Source of the DNA: Terana coerulea
Taxonomy: Eukaryota > Basidiomycota > Agaricomycetes > Polyporales > Phanerochaetaceae
Assembly: GCA_024811115.1 (NCBI GenBank)
Contig: JAKOGH010000005.1
Coordinates: 310,001-374,000, forward strand
Reading direction: 5' to 3'
DNA length: 64,000 nucleotides
The notes below the pieces were generated by a model. The model worked only from the letters and a program-made list of their open reading frames with translations. It made no database searches and was not told where the DNA came from. A program made the translations under genes and the position numbers. Shown one piece after another: positions 1 through 9,466 of this stretch; position 1 is the first letter of the stretch; each line of letters begins with the position of its first letter.

Positions 1-1991
1 GGCCGACGCCTGCAACAGCACGCGGCAGCGGGTTCTCGCAGTTCTTCACGCCGGCGAAGGTCAGTCGTAGAGTTCCGTATGCGGGTGTGCTGCGTGACCG
101 CTGACATGTTTCCAGGATGTTGGGGGGTTGACTGGTCTCGCCAGGAAGGAGGACTCGCTGACGCTAGGATCGAATTTACAGCCGTCGGTCCAGGTCGACG
201 CCAGCTTGCTCAGGAAAGCCGATGACATATTTGACAAGGCCCAGGAGCTCGACGCACGCGAGGCCCAAGAAGTAAGTAAGCCGCAAGCGAATGTCGGCAT
301 GTATGTCAACGAGTTTGGGTGCGTATGTCTTCCCCTAACTGTATGCTACTGTTCACTGAAAGTGCCGCAGATTCATGACCCAAACTCGACCGACCGCTGT
401 GTTCCAGGTCAGAGCCATGGAGTCTCCTACGTCTCCGCTATTCGCGCAGTCTTCTCCGGCATTCCAAACGCAGCTCCAATCCACGACGAAGCCGAGGCAG
501 CCTCTCGGTACTCTCGCACTAACAACTGAAGTGGACGCGGAGGAAGACTCTGACGGTCCCGATCGGCCCCGTCGCCTGCGGAAACGAGCGTCGACGCCAA
601 GCGAGGACGACCGGCAGAGAGGCGGGTATCGCTCCAGCCCTTCACCGAGCCCCGTGAAGCCGCGGAACGCCTTTGACTTCTTGGGTCGCAAGCCCGAGAA
701 GCTGAAAGCACCCAAAGTTCAAGAAGCTGGAGAAGTCGGCTTTCATTGAGGGAGAGGCGGAAGAGTCGGACGAGGACGCCGGGTTTGGCTTTGGGTTGCT
801 CAAGAAGAAGGATGAGGACGAGGAAGAGCTGGACGGTGAGGATCAAGACAAGGTGCTCGAGGAGCTGGTTGACGATGCGGCGATGGATGAGGAAACGTTG
901 AACGAGGACGGGGTTCTGGAGAAAGTCCAGTAAGTTTCGATATCCGCACATACATGGATGGCTCTGACTGAAACCCGTTTTCTAGGGAACACCGAGTCCT
1001 CGATGACGCTGCTGACGAGAAGATCGCTCGAGATGCGGCAGAGGGCAAGATGAGGATCAAAAGGCGGAACCGTCTCTTGGACTTCGAGGAGGACAGTAGC
1101 GATGAGGAAGACGAAGATGCTCGGCGACGTCGGCAACGAATGGCGAAGAAACGCAGGATAGATGGCGACACCTTGGAGAAGCTCGGTATGTTGATGTGAG
1201 ATATACAAGCTTTACTTTGCCTGACGAAGTGCTGCAGCTGTCAATCCGGAGACGCAGGCGTTTGTGGAGGCATACCGTGTGGAGATTGATGACGACAACG
1301 AAGAGTTTGCTCACCTGGGCCATGAGGACGTCAGCTTGACTTTCGCCGACGTAGCCGACAACGGTGCTGCAGAGGAAGACGACGACGACGAGAATGAGCC
1401 GCCCGAGGTTGTGTCTCATGTGGAACTTCAGGAAGAGCTGCGGAGAGTGGCTCGTGGAGAGAAGGTCGGTGTTGCCGTTGGCCGGACAGAAGACACCTTG
1501 CTAACATCATTGGCAGACAATTGAGACAATCGACACCAACGACGTGGACTGGGTATTTCGTGATGATGACGACGACGACATGGACACAGAGAACCTCCGA
1601 GTCAGGGAGGTTACGACGACGTCGAAGAAACCTGCACGTGGACCAAAGCCGGGTCTGATGGAATGGGAAGCTATGCAGGTTGGTTATGTCGCATGCCGTA
1701 CAAGGACTTTGAGAGCTGACAGTTCCTTTGCAGCAACTCCGTCGGGAAGATAGTTCCAAGGACCTCGAACGGCAGCAGAAGTGGGCTCGCAGCGAAGGCG
1801 GCGCCCGCAACGCTGGAACCGGTCGCGCTTCCGCCGTCACAGGCATTGGAAAGTCGGGCAGGTCTGGCGCGGGTTCCCTCACGGGCCGTCGCAGCGAGCA
1901 AGGTCCGTCTCGAGACAAGGCAGGTGCCAAGCTAGCGAAAGCCCCCAGCGCGCTCTCCGCCGTTTCTGGCAGACGGGCCAGGTTTGGCTAG
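1..1991 (+). CDS. MRC1: Mrc1/claspin-like DNA replication checkpoint mediator (C-terminal part, 5' cut by window edge)
   Basis: Mrc1/claspin travels with the replisome and carries the S-phase checkpoint signal from Mec1/ATR to the effector kinase. The visible exons are about <3-59, 116-271, 408-929, 986-1185, 1238-1464, 1517-1678 and 1734-1991 (stop TAG). The translation starts with the conserved GSGFSQFFTPAK stretch, then a Leu/Arg-Lys region, the RNAFDFLGRK box, a KKLEKSAFIEGEAEESDED acidic block, and EDQDKVLEELVDDAAMDEET. A basic/acidic RRRRQRMAKKRRIDGDTLEKL section follows. These are hallmarks of the MRC1 domain in fungal orthologues. Reading frame shifts by +1 near 711-717 (CCCAAAG) with no plausible intron, so an extra base is likely there. 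The C-terminus is Gly/Arg/Ser-rich. Identity is inferred from remembered family motifs; the N-terminal half lies outside the window. Confidence 0.85.
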
Positions 1992-2255
1992 TCGCCGCTA
2001 TGCCTATTTATCTCTTCCTACACGCATCCTGGTGGACTCTCTTGTGTTTTCTTGGTGTACGATTACCATCATATCTACTATGCCGCACAGACCCATATGT
2101 CCTCTATGTTATACCGCTAGTCGCTTTGTACTGTAATCTGTTCTGTCGCTGGTGTTGTACTCTGCACGTACTCCGAATACCATCATCTTTGTGGCACCGT
2201 CCGTCTCAGAGCAGCGCGTCTAATGTGACTGCACCAACCCTGACTGCAATCACCG

Positions 2256-2663
2256 ATGCTCTCCGCCCCATCCTCCACTCTCCCAGAGCAAATGGACTCT
2301 CAGTTGAAGATCGAGGATAGTGGTACACAAAACACAGATGCTGTAGAACAGCTCAAATCGCTCTTCAACCAGACCCTGCGCGTGACGATCCGCGACGGGC
2401 GAGTGTTTCTGGGCACGTTTGCCGGCACGGACAAACTGCTGAACATCCTGCTGATGAACACGGACGAGTATCGTTTCTCACCGCCGGAGCACGCGAACCC
2501 TAACGGACGCTACGTCGGTCTGATTCTCATTCCATGGAGGCTCGTAGTGAGGGCGGAGGCACACAGGACTACTCGGTCGCGAGAGCTCGACGTCGACCCA
2601 GCTGTAGGGCTTCGGGGGATCGTGGAGACGTATGAAGACCTGGATGACGGGCTTTACACCTGA
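2256..2663 (+). CDS. LSM-domain protein, NatC auxiliary subunit Naa38/LSMD1-like
   Basis: This is a single-exon gene of 135 codons. An Sm fold follows a short N-terminus: Sm1 reads LRVTIRDGRVFLGTFAGTD and LLNILLMNTDEYR, then a variable loop, then Sm2 as GRYVGLILIPWRLVVRAEA. The loose Sm2 motif and the DGRVFLGTF core match the LSMD1/Naa38 branch, an auxiliary subunit of the NatC N-terminal acetyltransferase, better than the spliceosomal Sm proteins. A second in-frame ATG at 2292 (MDSQLK) could be the real start, because the first 12 residues are low in complexity. It lies about 260 bp downstream of MRC1 on the same strand. Another LSM-like role cannot be excluded. Confidence 0.7.
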   Translation: MLSAPSSTLPEQMDSQLKIEDSGTQNTDAVEQLKSLFNQTLRVTIRDGRVFLGTFAGTDKLLNILLMNTDEYRFSPPEHANPNGRYVGLILIPWRLVVRAEAHRTTRSRELDVDPAVGLRGIVETYEDLDDGLYT

Positions 2664-3166
2664 TACAAGTAAGCTTCCCGTTCAGAACCGCCTAGTGAGA
2701 GGGATATTAAGTGGGACTTGACATGGCCTCCAGCCTGTAGTTTCTGGAAGCGTACGAGACAGCGCAAAGAAACCACCCTCGGCAGGCAGGCCGCTTCATC
2801 AAGGGCTCTTCGGGGGAGTGGGAAGGAGTAACCGTTGAAGATGGGAGTGATGTTAAGGGCCCACGCTGGTTGAGACCGCTTCGCAAAGGGTCCCAGCACT
2901 ACCTCGGGCCAGCTGGCGCAAGGTCAAGGCGGACAGAGATGCGGCGAGCGGGCAATTAGTATGAAGAAGCAACGAGCGCGAGGTATTAAGTTGTAAGGGG
3001 GTATATACAGTGCACCAAGTAATAAGATCCCAAGTATGAATATCATCATCACCATCTCTCCGTCGTCCAACCAAGTTATCGCTCCAGGGTTCTGTGCGCG
3101 GAACCGCGAGCGCCATAGATTCTACAGTTTGCCTATACATATGCTTGACGTGCATGGGGATTTTCT
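2664..3166. other. Intergenic, no gene supported
   Basis: About 500 bp follow the Naa38-like gene. I see only short frames without family motifs, and no tRNA-like fold. It probably holds the 3' UTRs of the flanking convergent genes. Confidence 0.5.
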
Positions 3167-3740
3167 TCAGTAGTATGACTGCTTGCCGTGCGCGCGGCCG
3201 AACCGCCAAGGCGCGTTTCGCGGTGGCCGGGCGGGGGAGATGTTGAAGGTGACTGCCTGGCGGGCGTGGGAGGAGCTGCACCGTCGTTTCTGGTTGCTCT
3301 GGCTGATCTACGCGCGTCCGTCCGTCGCCTTGAGAATCGGCGCAGCGTTCAGGAGGGAGCCGAACGCACCTTGTGTCTCAACATGATCAGCTTTGCCATG
3401 CAAGCGGGAGGCCCGGTCTCGCGTACGGGGTTCCCTGGGGGTGCGCACAAAAATCGTGAGGCGGCAGCCAGCGGTACAGAGCATGGGTAAAGGCTTACGG
3501 AACGACACCAAGGCGAGGCCCGCTTCGTGTGCGTCGAGGATCTCGTCGCATGCCATGGTTGCCCACGTTGATGGGAAGAGCAGGCAGCAGAGGACGAGGG
3601 CGGCGCCCAGCGAGATGAGGAACATGGCGAGCATGATGCTCCTAGAGCAGCGGGGCGCAGGCGACGCTCGACGGGGAGAACAGGTCGAGCGACGAGCAGG
3701 GGGCAAGCGAGAAGGCGAGAGCGGGCAAGCGTCCGTTCAT
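3167..3740 (-). CDS. Doubtful small membrane protein, unknown function
   Basis: I do not recognise this gene. Read on the minus strand, an ATG at 3740 opens a hydrophobic start (MNGRLPALAFSLAP). A strong transmembrane segment follows, IMLAMFLISLGAALVLCCLL, then a short loop ending VSF. Plausible introns follow: GTAAGC...CCCCCAG after VSF, and GTGCGT...GCCAG after LIMLRHK. They lead to a basic C-terminus containing FNISPARPPRNAPWRFGRAH and a stop at 3167-3169. The start and the transmembrane segment are in different frames, so a one-base indel or an extra intron near 3655-3665 must be assumed. The opposite strand also has an open frame of 100 codons, but with no motifs. Treat as tentative. Confidence 0.3.
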
Positions 3741-4016
3741 ATCCTCCCTCCGAGAAGGGACTAGCACCGGGAGTGACCGTGCTGAGTCAGCTCTGATATC
3801 GAACAGAAATCACCATTCTTTTCGGGCACTCGACTTGTTGACCGCCGCCAAACCGCCGCCACGCCATATTCAGCGAAGGTAAGAAAGAAGTCCGTTGCTC
3901 GTGGGTAATCAGTACAAAAAATTACACTACTACTAGATGCACATAGTCCAAGCGAATGGTCCGTGAACCATGACAATTTTTGGGGTAAGCGTCTCTGCAG
4001 CGTCCATCGTTCAAAT

Positions 4017-7000
4017 TCAAACAGGTATAGTGCCAGAGAGCCTGAAGTCCCTGCTGCTCGCGCCGACCGAGAACGTAATCTTGCCCGAGGGCTTGGCCCA
4101 TCCCTGCGCGACAGTGTCCCAGATCGAGAGGTCGTAGCGCGAAAGCGTGAGCGTCACCGTCTTGGTCTGACCCTTGTTGAGGCGAACATCGGTGAAGCCC
4201 TTCAGCACCGATGGCGGCTCGCCTGCAGAAGCAGGGTGATGGAGGTACAGTTGTGGGATCTACGCGCGAACACGCGGTCAGGCAAGCCAAAGGGATGGAA
4301 CGCATGGCGACTTACCTCAGAGCCGGCGACGGGCCCGGTATTCTGAACCTCGAAAGTAACCTTGACCAAGGGCCTGTGCAGCCAGATGGCGGTGGTAGAG
4401 CCTTCGGCAATGGGGGTTGCTTTGCCTGCAGCCCATGCTGCCTCAAGCTTGGCTGAGTTGGAGTCGCTTTGTGGTATCACGCTCGTGCGTAGGCTGAAGT
4501 ACTGGAATGTCGTGTAACTCAACCCGAAACCGAACTCGAAGCGCGGCTCGATGTTGTTCTGCCAAGTGTATCGTCAATCAACGGCTTGTGTATGCGTAAC
4601 ATCAAACTTACAGCATCGAAATGGCGGTAGTCAATCATAAGACCTTCGGTGTAAGGAATGCTCAAAATGTCGTTGGGACCGCCACCAGTTATAAGCTGAG
4701 CAGAGTAATCCGGCTGCACTCCTCGCGATAGTGTAAGGAAGACGTCCCGAAGGGTTGTAATCGCCATAGAGAACATCGACGATTGAATTACCGGCCTCCT
4801 GTCCAGCGACCCCAGCCCAGATGATTGCAGTGACGTTCGGATTGTCGACCCACGGGCTCAATAATGTTGGGTCCCACGGAGTGTACGACAACGATCGTGT
4901 TGTCGTTGTTGGCCGCGACGGTGTTGATCAAGGTGTCGGCATTGCCCCACAGTGTCAAGTTCTTGCGGTCGCCCTCGTTGCCGTCGACAGTGATGTAATC
5001 TTCGCCCGAGTCCGAGTTGACGAACACAATCTGTCACAGTAGTAATCAGGACCAGCCCATGAATGAAACGTCAAGGTGACTCACCGCAGCCGACTGCTGT
5101 TGCACCGTTGCAGCAGCCCCGGGAAGCTGCCAGTTGCTCCTCCACCAGCTCACAGAGGTGTGGTCCTTGATAGCGCGGTTCTGGATGGCAGACAGCGGGT
5201 CGATCAGGTACGGGAACTGCGCAGTTCCGGAGCCCCATCCCATAGCCAGAATACCGTCGTCTCCGCCACGATCGCCAAAGCCGTTGGGACCAAACACTGA
5301 CGGACCAGAGTCGTTGCCTAAGAGAACAAGCACGTGTTAGTGTTGTTCTGCTTTGAAATCCACGTTTAATAGAGTACGTACCGATGATGGCGATGGAACG
5401 CGGCTTGAGCAAGGGCAATGCGCCGCGCTCATTCTTGAGGAGGACCGCACCGGCGGCGCCAATTTCGCGGACAACTGTGAAATGATCATCCTGAACGTCG
5501 ACATGCTGGTTTGTCGCCTGATCCAACGGGAAGAACGCGTTGAAGTTCACTAGATCCAATCCAGATAAGCTTCGCGACATGACGTAGAAGTGAAACACTG
5601 ACCAGTAGGATAGCCTGAGTCCTGGTGAAGCAAGTACCAGCCAGCGAGGATACGTGTAGCCATGTCATCGACGCGGGACGCAGCAATAGTCCCGTTGTTG
5701 ACGAAGTCTGTGAGGTTCTGACCAAAGTACGATGTGCCGGAGTTGAAGGTGATGTCACCGGGCATGGTCATCTATAAACCAGGCGTGAGCCTTAAGCTGT
5801 ATGCGGAGAGTAATATGCTCACATCAAGGCCAGCAACGGCGCTCATAGTGGAGTGTTGAGCAGACCAGTCAGACATCACGTAACCCTGGAATCCAAACTC
5901 GCGCTTGAGGATATCGTTCATAGTCTTGTCATTATCGCAAGCAAACGTATCGTTGATCAGATCTACAGCATATTAGCTCATTTCAACTCGCCGACTCTAT
6001 ATGACCTGTTGAACTTACTGTAGCTGCACATGACGGACGCGACACCAGCCTGCACACTACGCATGAAGGGGTGAGCATAAATCTCGTGCTGAGTCCTGTC
6101 GGCAACATTTGAAGATTCTTGGGTTCGCTTGTGCTCCTGTTCGCTAAGTATCACGTATATCAGCAACGCATATATACCAGCGTCCATGTGCACGAACTTG
6201 TTAATGTAGTGCTTGGCACAAGCCTGAACACCGCCAGCTTGCATACCAAGGATAGTCTCATATGCACTTTCTCCGCTCAAGAACGGGTCGGCTCCGAAAC
6301 CTTCCCAGTTGCGACCACCCTGAGCAATGCGGCTGCGAACAAGCGTCGTTAGTTGAGAACATGATAAATGGCTCGAAGAGAAGCGCACCCCATATTCATC
6401 ATCGGTCCAAGCGCGACGTTGACACCCTTGCCCTTGTGCTCTTGGCCCATGAAAAGGCCGCGAAGACGGATCAAGGTGCGGTTCCACCTGAACAATTTGG
6501 TGAGCTTGGTTGCTGCATGGGCCAATTGAGTGCGATGCAACTTACGTAGCTGCAGCAGTGATAGCAGTTGGGAATGCGGTGACGAAGTCTGTATCACGAA
6601 CGCCGAGGGGAGAATCCTGCATGGCAGTAATCAGCGTGTGAAGCTGTGAAACTGTCAAGGAAAGGCGCACCTCAAGACAAAGTCCCGGGAAGTCGGCGAA
6701 CGCTGGGATGTTGCCAACACAGCGACCGCCCATCCAGCCAACGCCAGTAGTCAAGTTGACCTTCTCCTCAAGCGTGTATTGCGCGATCTTGGCCTTGGCT
6801 TTCGCATATGCGGTCTTCCATGCTGCACCAAAGTCAGGGATAGGGCCGCCTAGACCCGGCGCCTGGTTAACGGAGGGCGGCTTCAATGGGTCTGTTTCGA
6901 CGAATACGCCGGAAACGGGTGTGTCCGAGGGCACAGGGAAAGCGGAGAATGGTACCGGCGAGATGGGAATCGTAATGGGACCTAAAAGAGATACAATACC

Positions 7001-7734
7001 GTCAGCGCATGTTCAGGCAAGGGAGGGCCGGACATTGAGCGCCGAGAGTAGATCCCCGATCACAAGGTGGAAGACGTCATGAAAGGTGCTCGGCAGGCGT
7101 GCGAAGGGGAGGACAGGAAAAGGAGAAGATGGTGAAGTAATGGCGGAGATGATGAGCATAAATAGGATGAATATGAAAGAGGACTCCGAGAGATATCGGC
7201 AAGCACGGCTTGGAGATGGCACTCACCGGTCTCAGTGCCCGTTCCAGTGTTGAAAGTGGGCGAGCCGGTGGGGGCAGAGGCCGCGGACGAAAGTGTCGCG
7301 TTAACCGAGGAGGCAGATGAGAAAGACAGTGAGGTTGCCCCTGAGGAGAGGGCGGACGTGCTGCCAACCGACGCGGAGACATTCGAAGCAGATGCTGAGA
7401 TGGAGGATGGGATAGACACGGAGATAGTGGAGGGAGCAGATACGGAGATGGTGGAGAGCGCACTGGACAGGGCCGATGACACGGGGGCCGACGACGACAG
7501 GGTAGAGATCGACACGGCAGAGGACGCGACAGATGTCAGGGTACTGACACTGGCACTAGCGGATGACGCAGCGGAGCTAACCGACGATATCACCGAGCTG
7601 GCGCTCGCGGGCAAGCTGGAAAACTCGCTGGACGCGGCGCTGCTAGCAGAGACCACGCTTGAGGGGGCAGCATCGACCGCGACGGCGAGCTGGACGAGGC
7701 CGTACGCGACGCGTAGACCTGTTGAAAGCTTCAT
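4017..7734 (-). CDS. Secreted glycoside hydrolase family 3 beta-glucosidase
   Basis: The enzyme releases glucose from cellobiose and other beta-glucosides outside the cell. The start at 7734 gives a signal peptide (MKLSTGLRVAYGLVQLAVAV) followed by about 145 residues rich in Ser, Ala and Val. The GH3 domain follows: YTLEEKVNLTTGVGWMGGRCVGN, DSPLGVRDTDF, GPMMNMG, GGRNWEGFGADPFLSG, ACAKHYI, and the catalytic nucleophile Asp in YVMSDWSAQHS. The C-terminal alpha/beta domain (VLLKNERGALPLL) and a fibronectin-III-like domain (PPSVLKGFTDV, ending RLSGTIPV) complete it. There are about ten introns. Two +1 frame breaks occur without usable introns, near 4862-4875 (between VVVHSVG and LLSPWVDNPNVT) and near 4706-4730 (between LPYTIAR and PDYSAQLITGGG). 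Sequence on both sides is well conserved, so I read these as assembly indels. Confidence 0.9.
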
Positions 7735-8186
7735 GGTGAGCGTAGGCGTGAAGCGAAGTTGCTCCGCACCTCGAGATCCTTCTTATACTGAACCCCGAGA
7801 CCAACGTTGAAGCCGCACGCGCTCAGGAAGCAGATGGTGGAACCATTCCCATCAAAACAGCCCTGGTAGACATCACCTCGTGAGCAGCCCGTCGGCCAGT
7901 CAGGGTTGAGAAAGTAAAGTTGTCGACCCCCGCGGACGGGTCTCTTCTCCAGGTATGTAAACCAACAACTTCGCTGTCTCGCCCTGTCGAAGAGGAATAA
8001 GCCGTGGGTCAGAATACAGCCTTCAGACGCCTTCGGATTTGCTATCACAGCAACGAAGCAATGCAGACGTACGATATTCACGCAGATGTTAATGGAATAG
8101 ACAAGCTCGCCTCCGTTCTTGGCGAGCTCCGTTGATTTGGTTCGTTTCCCCAGACCGTCCGTCCGCCCCCGCACCGGAGGTTCCAT
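7731..8186 (-). CDS. Unassigned Cys-containing open frame immediately upstream of the beta-glucosidase
   Basis: A 151-codon minus-strand frame ends at 7731, overlapping the ATG of the GH3 gene. Its last third looks protein-like, with NPDWPTGCSRGDVYQGC and STICFLSACGFNVGLG holding four cysteines. The first part is not convincing. It may be an upstream exon or leader of the GH3 transcript, a small independent gene, or chance. No CBM1 cysteine pattern is present. I do not assign a function. Confidence 0.2.
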   Translation of the reverse strand: MEPPVRGRTDGLGKRTKSTELAKNGGELVYSINICVNIVRLHCFVAVIANPKASEGCILTHGLFLFDRARQRSCWFTYLEKRPVRGGRQLYFLNPDWPTGCSRGDVYQGCFDGNGSTICFLSACGFNVGLGVQYKKDLEVRSNFASRLRSP

Positions 8187-9466
8187 TGGAATAGTCCTCT
8201 AACGTCGAGCGGATGCAGAGGTGCAACGAGCGTATGCACGCTTGCATCACCTGGCCCCGCTTGCTGGTCCGATGGGCCGCCCGCAAGATGGTGAGCGTGG
8301 TCGACTTGAAACCCAGGCCGCAGCGACGATACCAAGGGGCGCTGTCTGTACAGCGCCGTCGAGTCCGGATGCGATCCTGTGACGCAAGCCCGAGTATGTA
8401 CGCATGGTGGAAGGTCAGGGTATCGCTTAGGGCTGTGCCGTTACGGAGACGGCGATCCGCGCATTCAAGACCGTTGGCTTCGGCGTTGGATGAGCGAAAA
8501 ACCGAGCGGTCCAAGTTGGCTGTCAAGGTTAGATCGCACGCAGTCATAGTATTTGAGGACCTAAGACACTATCCTGAAGAACACTGAACGAGGTGAGAAA
8601 TAACGGGACGACGCGGAAGTGGATGAGTACTCACGTCGTTAGTATCCCAACTTTCGACGTGGCCGGCTCCCTGGATCAGGCACAGAATATGTCGCATAAA
8701 CATGAATCTGAGCGGATATAAGCAGTGAACAAAGGCCATAACGGCATAACCATCAGATTGAAGGGGTCACAAGGCCACATCGCCATGAGGGCTCGCAAAG
8801 CGAATTGCACGAGTGATGAAGATCAGTGGACGGCTCATACAACCAGGTTGCGATTGCATTCGATAGCCTACTGAGTCAGAGTCAGTAGGTTATCGAGAAG
8901 ACGAGGTCGTGGAAGAGAACGTACATCTTAGGGTAAGAAGAGTGAATAGGACCGCATACAATCTGCACAAGAGCGTAACGACTTTGTAACCAGTTTCAGA
9001 GACTTTGCCTTCCTATTTCCGCACTAACACGAATAACTGGCTGTGGCCTGAGCGGATGCGGGCTTTCTCGTTTGCAAATGGCGCTCAGAATATAAGAGGG
9101 ATATGGATGTTGATTTTGAGCCTAGCAACCGAACGTAGAATGCACAGTGGATGAACGGTGTTAAATGTGAAAGTATCAATGGGATTCCAGAATGCTGACG
9201 TTGCTACTGGGGTGAGATGTTGGAGGGGTCATGGAAGTACAGAGCAAGAGGATACGACCCTATTTCGGAAGCTCGGTGGCGGCGTGGCGCGCTTTAGCCA
9301 ATTGAGAGTCAGACTACAGCGCATATAGCCAGCTTGGCACTGTAACAGTGATTGCCAAATACTGAGCAAGTTAGACTCAAGATAATAATAGTATGAGTAA
9401 GAGTGGCGGAAAATGTCATGCAAAACAATAATACAATGCGATCCAAGAAGTCAAGTAAGACGACGA
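8187..9466. other. Intergenic between GH3 upstream region and THO2 3' end
   Basis: Roughly 1.3 kb with many stops in all frames and no family motif. It contains an imperfect inverted repeat at 8861-8895 and probably the promoter of the beta-glucosidase at its left side. I see nothing else to annotate. Confidence 0.5.
8861..8895. repeat. Imperfect inverted repeat (14-nt arms, 7-nt loop)
   Basis: The arms are CGATAGCCTACTGA at 8861-8874 and TCAGTAGGTTATCG at 8882-8895. They pair at 13 of 14 positions around the loop GTCAGAG. It lies in intergenic DNA upstream of the GH3 gene. A dimeric regulator site or a chance palindrome are both possible. Confidence 0.6.

Noticed and set aside
1331..1930. 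199-codon minus-strand open frame
   Set aside because: It runs opposite the conserved C-terminal exons of MRC1 and ignores their splice sites; its sequence is Arg/Ser/Pro-rich without motif.
4706..4875. The GH3 gene as a true pseudogene
   Set aside because: All catalytic motifs and domain ends are intact and the same kind of single-base frame change occurs in many essential genes of the window, so sequence error is more likely.
7235..7810. Acidic 191-codon plus-strand open frame (Glu/Asp/Ala-rich)
   Set aside because: It is the antisense shadow of the Ser/Ala/Val-rich region of the GH3 enzyme, which has a clear signal peptide and continues into the GH3 domain.
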